A stretch of DNA of 64,000 nucleotides from Protula sp. h YS-2021 (taxonomy: Eukaryota; Annelida; Polychaeta; Sabellida; Serpulidae): contig OX457024.1 of NCBI GenBank assembly GCA_949752745.1, positions 111,032,219-111,096,218 of the forward strand, given 5' to 3'. The notes below the pieces were generated by a model that saw only the letters and a program-made list of their open reading frames with translations, searched no databases and was not told where the DNA came from. Each line of letters begins with the position of its first letter. Position 1 is the stretch's first letter. Below are positions 59,076-64,000 of this stretch, piece after piece. The translations under genes and the position numbers were made by a program.

Positions 59076-61970
59076 GCTTTTGTTATTACAGATGATGGAA
59101 TACCACCTGGCGGTTTGTATCTGTAAAATCCTCGAGGAAGTTCACCAATATGACTCAAGATGGGAGAGGAAAGAAGAATAACCACAGACCATGTCAACTA
59201 ACCATCCCGATATAAACATTCGACAATTTGCAGACGGACAGCCGCCAACTAACTAGATTGCTGATGTTGTTTTTTTACATATCTCTTTACATACATATCT
59301 CTATGTACTCTTTACATATCTCATTTTGATGCGCCAAGTGGTCTATATTCACAATAGCCACCGGAACAAATAAACAGAAATATTATATATTTTTTTCCAT
59401 TTTGACAGGCCTCGTACATAGAGAACAAGAATATATTTATGGAAGAACACATGTGCACATCCGCATTCCCTGCTCTTATTCCTTCTTCGAAATCGTTACG
59501 CTAGTGATAACTGAAAGTGTGTTCTTAGCATCGCCATACGAACGTTATGAAGTGACAGAACGCATCACAGAGGAGGCATAGAGGCAATAAAGCACATTTT
59601 ATCACAGAATATGTTTGTACTAAAATTATGTCACCAAATTGTAACCACACTCGCGTTAGCACTGCTCTGAAAAGTATCCCTCAGCGCTGCGCACTATTCC
59701 TACCTAGCCTCTTGCTACCGGTAACCCATGCTGCGGAAATGATTCTTATATTTGCTGAAAAGTAGTTTGATTGCATAATCAGGAGGTAGATCATATTGAA
59801 ATTACAAAACTAAGAAAAATCCATTTAGGACGTTGACATTTATTGTGGTGTATAAGTAGAAAATATCTACAGAAACACTTTCTATTTAAATTAACATTTT
59901 AATGCATCGGCTACATTTGTGCATATACCAGACAGAAGTGATTTATAATAGGTTTTGAAACTTAATATAAGGTTTTAAATTACTCTCGTACTATCTCACC
60001 AATGTACGCACTGTCCTTTTCGAAAATGGATTAATACTCTAGGTATATCATGATATTGCATTGACAAGCATCAACAGTTTATGAAATAGCCTAAGTAACG
60101 ACTTATGTTTATCAATATATTCATTAAATATTTTAAAAAAAGCAGAACCACTTTATTCACTAAAATAATTTTATGTTTCATTCATTTCTGCTTTAAATCC
60201 ACAACCATCTTCTAACAAAATACTAATTCGTGCAGAAAAGTTATATTGCTCACTATTTTTAAGCCGTACACTGTATCAGATTAAATGTAGTTTTAATAGA
60301 AGAGAGAACTACACAAAAACAAGTGATTTTTTCATCGACATTAACTACTCATGTGTCAATCTTTGATCTGAATGCTAAAACATTATTACCTGTGTGATTT
60401 TATTGTGTTAGATTTTTTGATAATTTATACACTGTACACTGTGCTGGATTAAATGTATTATAAAGAACAGAAGAAAAACCTGCAGAATAGCAAGTGATTT
60501 TTTCTTCATGTTTCTATCGAAACGTTTTTCAGCTCCCCTTCTTTGCATAAAGCACATCGACATTAAAATGATCCTGCATTAATCTCTATTCTGAATTTTT
60601 CTTTTTATGTCATTTGTATTACGAAAGATAATTGATAGTTGTTTTAATGACAAGAAACGTAGAAGAATTGGTGTGTATAACCGTTTCATGGCATCACTTG
60701 AAAGCGTTAATTAATGCTTGAAATCAGATTTATACACATCCGCTGTTGTCCTTAACCAACATGTACTTCAAATTTGTTTAGGCTATAAAGACGTTTTAGT
60801 TTCGCAGGTGTTTCTGAAAAAAAATGATATACATTAAAATAGTGGAACTATATATTTTTCAAAACATCCTTCTGTTTATATAGAACAGATAGATATCTCA
60901 GCAGAGACATAAATGTCTGTTGTTTCATAACAACGTTGTGACTTCGTCCAGTGATTTTATTTGCTATGTATAAACCATCACTTCGCAAAGGGTTAAGCAT
61001 TCAGTATTTTGAAGCTGTATACTGAGATATCTGCAACAGTAATATAAATACACTTGTCGTTAACAGATGTAAGGAAAGGAAGGAAAGTGAGTGAAGTGGG
61101 TGAGGGCTTCTTGTCGTTTTAAATCAAATGTTTGTCTTAAACATAACCAATATCTTCATTGTAATTCATCGTCAATTGGCCATTTAATTGTTGCGTAATA
61201 GTAAAATTTAACATAGCTTTCATATCTTACCCGTTTTCTCAGTTTTCATGCTTCTACTGATTGATGCAGGAGATTTTTCCGTTTAAAATAAAGGTATAAA
61301 TTTTTGTTCGTTTTTTAAATAAAAATATGAATACTTTACTGTACTTCATTGACAACCTTGCCTTAACTGCAATTCACTGCCAATCAACTATTTAATTACA
61401 ACCCATAATTAGTATAATTATTTGTTAGGATAAACTGATGGGAAACAGAACATTTAATTAAATGTGAACCAAAGCAATGCTATATTTTATATGAAGTTAC
61501 ATTACTTGACGACCATAAAGATCGTTACAACAAAACAGCTAATATTTTGCTACCTTTGACGCATTCCATTCAAGATTTTAAATCTGATTTGATATTTTCC
61601 ATTATTATGTATTGTCTTATGCCTTGTATTTCTAGCCCGTGTTAATTATTTACCCTTCAATACAATATAACTTGGGTGTGCCACTGGCAGGTTACGTACA
61701 CCCCATTATTTACTACACTGGGTGGTCCGAAAGTAAAATAGCCTTAATGCAAAATTCAAGCCCCTGGCCGCTGTGTTGAGGATCGGCAATCAGTGTCTGG
61801 CATGTACGCCACTGGCAACTGCACCCCATTCTTTTTTCGTTTGGGTAGATGGATGGGTGAGGTGGGTGGGGACGGGCGAAAGTAAAACTGTCTGGAACCA
61901 AAATTGAAGCGCCTGTGTTAATGTGTTAATGAGCGGCTGTCATAAGGGATCAACCATGAGCATTGTGTAT
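59076..61970. other. L1 intron 4, alignable with L3 and L4 introns
   Basis: 59090-59540 continues the conserved intron-4 block. The plus-strand frame 'LAVCICKILEEVHQYDSRWE' stops early, and a ~110-bp insertion ends 'ccattttgacag'. 59750-61600 matches 45750-47460 and 35000-36540. No exon inside. 61730-61900 is GC-richer with a 'gggtgggtgggg'-like patch. Confidence 0.55.
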
Positions 61971-61973
61971 TAC

Positions 61974-62118
61974 CTTCCTGTAAGAGTTGCAATACATTCT
62001 ATTTCCTCAATTAGACTGAGTACTCTTTCAATGATATTACAAAGTCGTTTGTCTGTTGACAGGTTTGGATTAACGTCTCCATCGCTTACGTAAATGGCAA
62101 CATTCTTCAGTCGATTGC
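61974..62118 (-). CDS. L1 exon 4 (F-lectin C-terminal half)
   Basis: A 145-bp exon between 'tatttcaag' and 'gtaata', fully open. Its first residues 'GNRLKNV' keep the Arg that in active F-type lectins belongs to the fucose site. 'NPNLSTDKRLC' is identical to L3. Confidence 0.75.
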
Positions 62119-62499
62119 CTTGAAATAGGGAAGGATAAAAAATATGAAATAATGAAGCATTTATAAGAAAAAAAGCATGAAACTCAAACATTAAAATGAT
62201 TTCTATTCTTCTGTCTTTAATTCGTATCCACCTCTAAATAAACCTTTTCACAAATAACCAACCAATTCTATCAAGTAGAATGATTTATTTTAGTTATATT
62301 CTACAGAAAATTCAGATATCCAGCTGTAAGCTACTAAGTAAAGCTTTTGCATATTGATTTGCAGACTGTTCTGTTATTATCTGGAAAACCTAGGAAATTT
62401 CAGCTGAAATTTGGCCGTTTTATATGGCTGAGGAAACTGTCCACCAAGGTGATGCTTCGGTATCTGTTAGGAAAGCGTGCTTGTAAGTCAATTCGATTG

Positions 62500-62965
62500 T
62501 ACGTTGTGAGAATATGTTGCACAGAGACCTTGTGTAGAGACTTGTCGAAAGTGTCCAAAATTGCGAAGTAATTTGTGCAGACACTTTAGGGAGACGCTTT
62601 ATACTGAGCATTTGTGCAGATACTTTGTGTGGACACTTTGTGCCAACACTTTATTTATATACTTTGTGTAATATATTTTATGCCGACATTTTAAGTAGAT
62701 ACTTCGTAGACACTTTGTGTAGGCACCATGTGCAGGAGCTTTGGTCTAGACACCTTCTAGAGAGCATTTGGGGAGCCACTGTCGGTAAGCTTCATGTGTA
62801 GCTAGAGACTTTGTGTTGCGACATTGGGTAGACACCTTGTGACACTCTGTTGAGAAACTTGGTACAGAGATTTTATGTAGACGCTTTGTGTACATAGGCT
62901 GTATAGACACTTTGTATATAGACTTTGTTTTGGGACTTTGTGTAGATATGGTATTTAGAGTGTTT
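62500..62965. repeat. L1 intron 2 minisatellite
   Basis: Degenerate units ('gatactttgtgtggacactt', 'actttgtgtaggcacc', 'gactttgtgtagatatgg') fill most of intron 2, as in the other copies. Confidence 0.8.
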
Positions 62966-63286
62966 TTTGACTTAAGAGTTAAAGGAAAGCTTTACAGTTT
63001 TTACTGAATAGAAGATATTGAGAAGATTTATATCATAACGTGTAGTGAAGCTACAGTAATGCAATGGTTCTTTTTGCGCTGACTGACATTCAGATATTTT
63101 GTGTCGCAGTTCGTGTACAACAACGAAAGAAATTACTGCACGACATGAACAGCATGAGAATTCATTTACCGGTAAGGAAACCATAACATCAATGAACAAA
63201 AAAAGTGTAAGGAATCACCTACGCACAAGGAAAGAAGAAAAGGGAAAAGAATTACGAAAATGTGTGAAAAGAAAAATGTCACTTAC

Positions 63287-63418
63287 TTGTATGGGCGCAG
63301 AAACAGTGGTAGTAATTGGGGTCAGCATTTCCATCAACGGCTTTACTTGCTCCAGGAGAACAGTGGTGACCCCATGTGGAGGACTGGTACGTCGGCTTTG
63401 TGTGGGCTATCTCGGAGA
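63287..63418 (-). CDS. L1 exon 2 (F-lectin N-terminal part)
   Basis: A 132-bp exon, acceptor 'tcgattatag' and donor 'gtaagtg', phase 1 to phase 1, no lesions. It is close to L3 exon 2 but has 'WGHHCSPG' where L3 has 'FVESCYPR'. Confidence 0.8.
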
Positions 63419-63784
63419 CTATAATCGAGAGGATTTTATAAATGTCTTAATCAAAGTTAGCATCCTAAAATTTAAAGAAAAAACACAACCACTTAAACAT
63501 TATTTCTGAGATCGCTTTACTCTTATCGCTCTTATCGTCTGTGTTTCTGGTGCAATGGCATGCTTGAAGCTGAGTATCTCAAAAACTATTGTATATGTAG
63601 CTTTAGTGTGCGCAATATTTTTAAACTTCTGCATAACGTCACGATTGTGTCATTTTAAAATTATCTGTTTCTCGGCATTGTTAAAGCAAGATATCATCCA
63701 ATTTTAGAAGAAAGTTTAAAAGTTTCGAATTGGAACACCATAGTATAAGGCTGTGCTAAACAGTTTAGCAAAATAGAAACTGAA
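63419..63784. other. L1 intron 1 (left part)
   Basis: Presumed intron between exon 2 and an exon 1 beyond the window. No feature was seen. Confidence 0.5.
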
Positions 63785-63890
<106 letters not shown>

Positions 63891-64000
63891 GTGAGTTTTT
63901 ATGTACCAACTTTCCAGATAACCTGCTCAAACTGGTTTACAATGTGCGCAAACATGTATATAATTATTTATTACAATTTTTTAACTCAGAATTATTATAA

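Larger units (their letters stand above)
57913..63418 (-). pseudogene. L1: F-type lectin gene with truncated exon 3, 5' exon outside the window
   Basis: Exon 2 (63418-63287, 132 bp) is open: 'VSEIAHTKPTYQSSTWG', 'SKAVDGNADPN', 'HCFCAHT'. Exon 3 begins normally at 62463 ('TEASPWWTV') but is cut at about 62436, losing the RxD segment and the donor. Exon 4 (62118-61974, 145 bp) is intact: 'GNRLKNVAIYVSDGDVNPNL' to 'IATLTG(R)', keeping the Arg of the sugar-site motif. Exon 5 (58006-57913) encodes 'AKYISKHSLKLYFKPIEGL', then 'CTVCIHVAVES' and a stop, and would close the fold. The expected PAN exon lies beyond 64000. Because exon 3 is a symmetric phase-1 exon, skipping it would keep the frame but delete the core strands, so a normal lectin is unlikely. 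Confidence 0.75.

Overview
This window is AT-rich metazoan nuclear DNA. The evidence is spliced genes with GT/AG junctions, long introns, dense transposon fossils of eukaryotic classes (Ty3/gypsy, Penelope-like, non-LTR, Tc1/mariner, Polinton) and long (TA)n, (AAT)n and minisatellite tracts. F-type lectin (fucolectin) genes fused to a PAN/apple-like domain, and the overall repeat style, suggest a lophotrochozoan, most likely a mollusc. That placement is an inference from gene content, not a species call.

Left part (1-23 kb): no convincing host gene. It holds two collinear paralogous segments (290-1480 and 8634-11130) plus a partial third (3690-4010), a decayed Tc1-like transposase (5.65-6.8 kb), a perfect 18-bp hairpin (7901-7939), a foldback element with GC-rich inverted termini (about 9.11-10.21 kb), a (TA)n tract, Penelope-like fragments (14.3-14.6 kb), three large degenerate tandem-repeat fields (15.6-16.4, 17.4-19.9 and 20.7-22.8 kb, the last containing a non-LTR retrotransposon 3' fragment), and a 51-bp minisatellite (23.16-23.75 kb).

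Middle (23.8-33.2 kb): one intact-looking plus-strand gene encodes a 131-residue secreted protein with two Cys/Tyr/Trp-rich repeats (23831-24226), with a splice acceptor just upstream and a poly(A) signal downstream. To its right a decayed Ty3/gypsy segment is present as two abutting direct copies (26611-29828 and 29829-33222).

Right half (33.2-64 kb): a minus-strand tandem array of PAN + F-type-lectin genes, named here L1 to L5 from right to left in the direction of transcription. The shared architecture is exon 1 (signal peptide + PAN-like domain), exons 2-4 (F-lectin domain) and a short exon 5. L3 (47669-49859) is open through exons 1-4. L1 has a truncated exon 3, L2 and L4 are broken, and L5 is an orphan exon with a stop. 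Each intron 2 carries related 'ACTTTGTGTAGAC'-type minisatellite sequence. Intron 4 blocks are also alignable between copies. Mobile elements have split the array: Tc1-like copies in L2 intron 1, a Polinton remnant between L3 and L4, and gypsy DNA beyond L5. The picture is birth-and-death evolution of a secreted lectin family, probably sugar-recognition or immune lectins by family analogy. All family assignments rest on reading motifs by eye; no database search was run.
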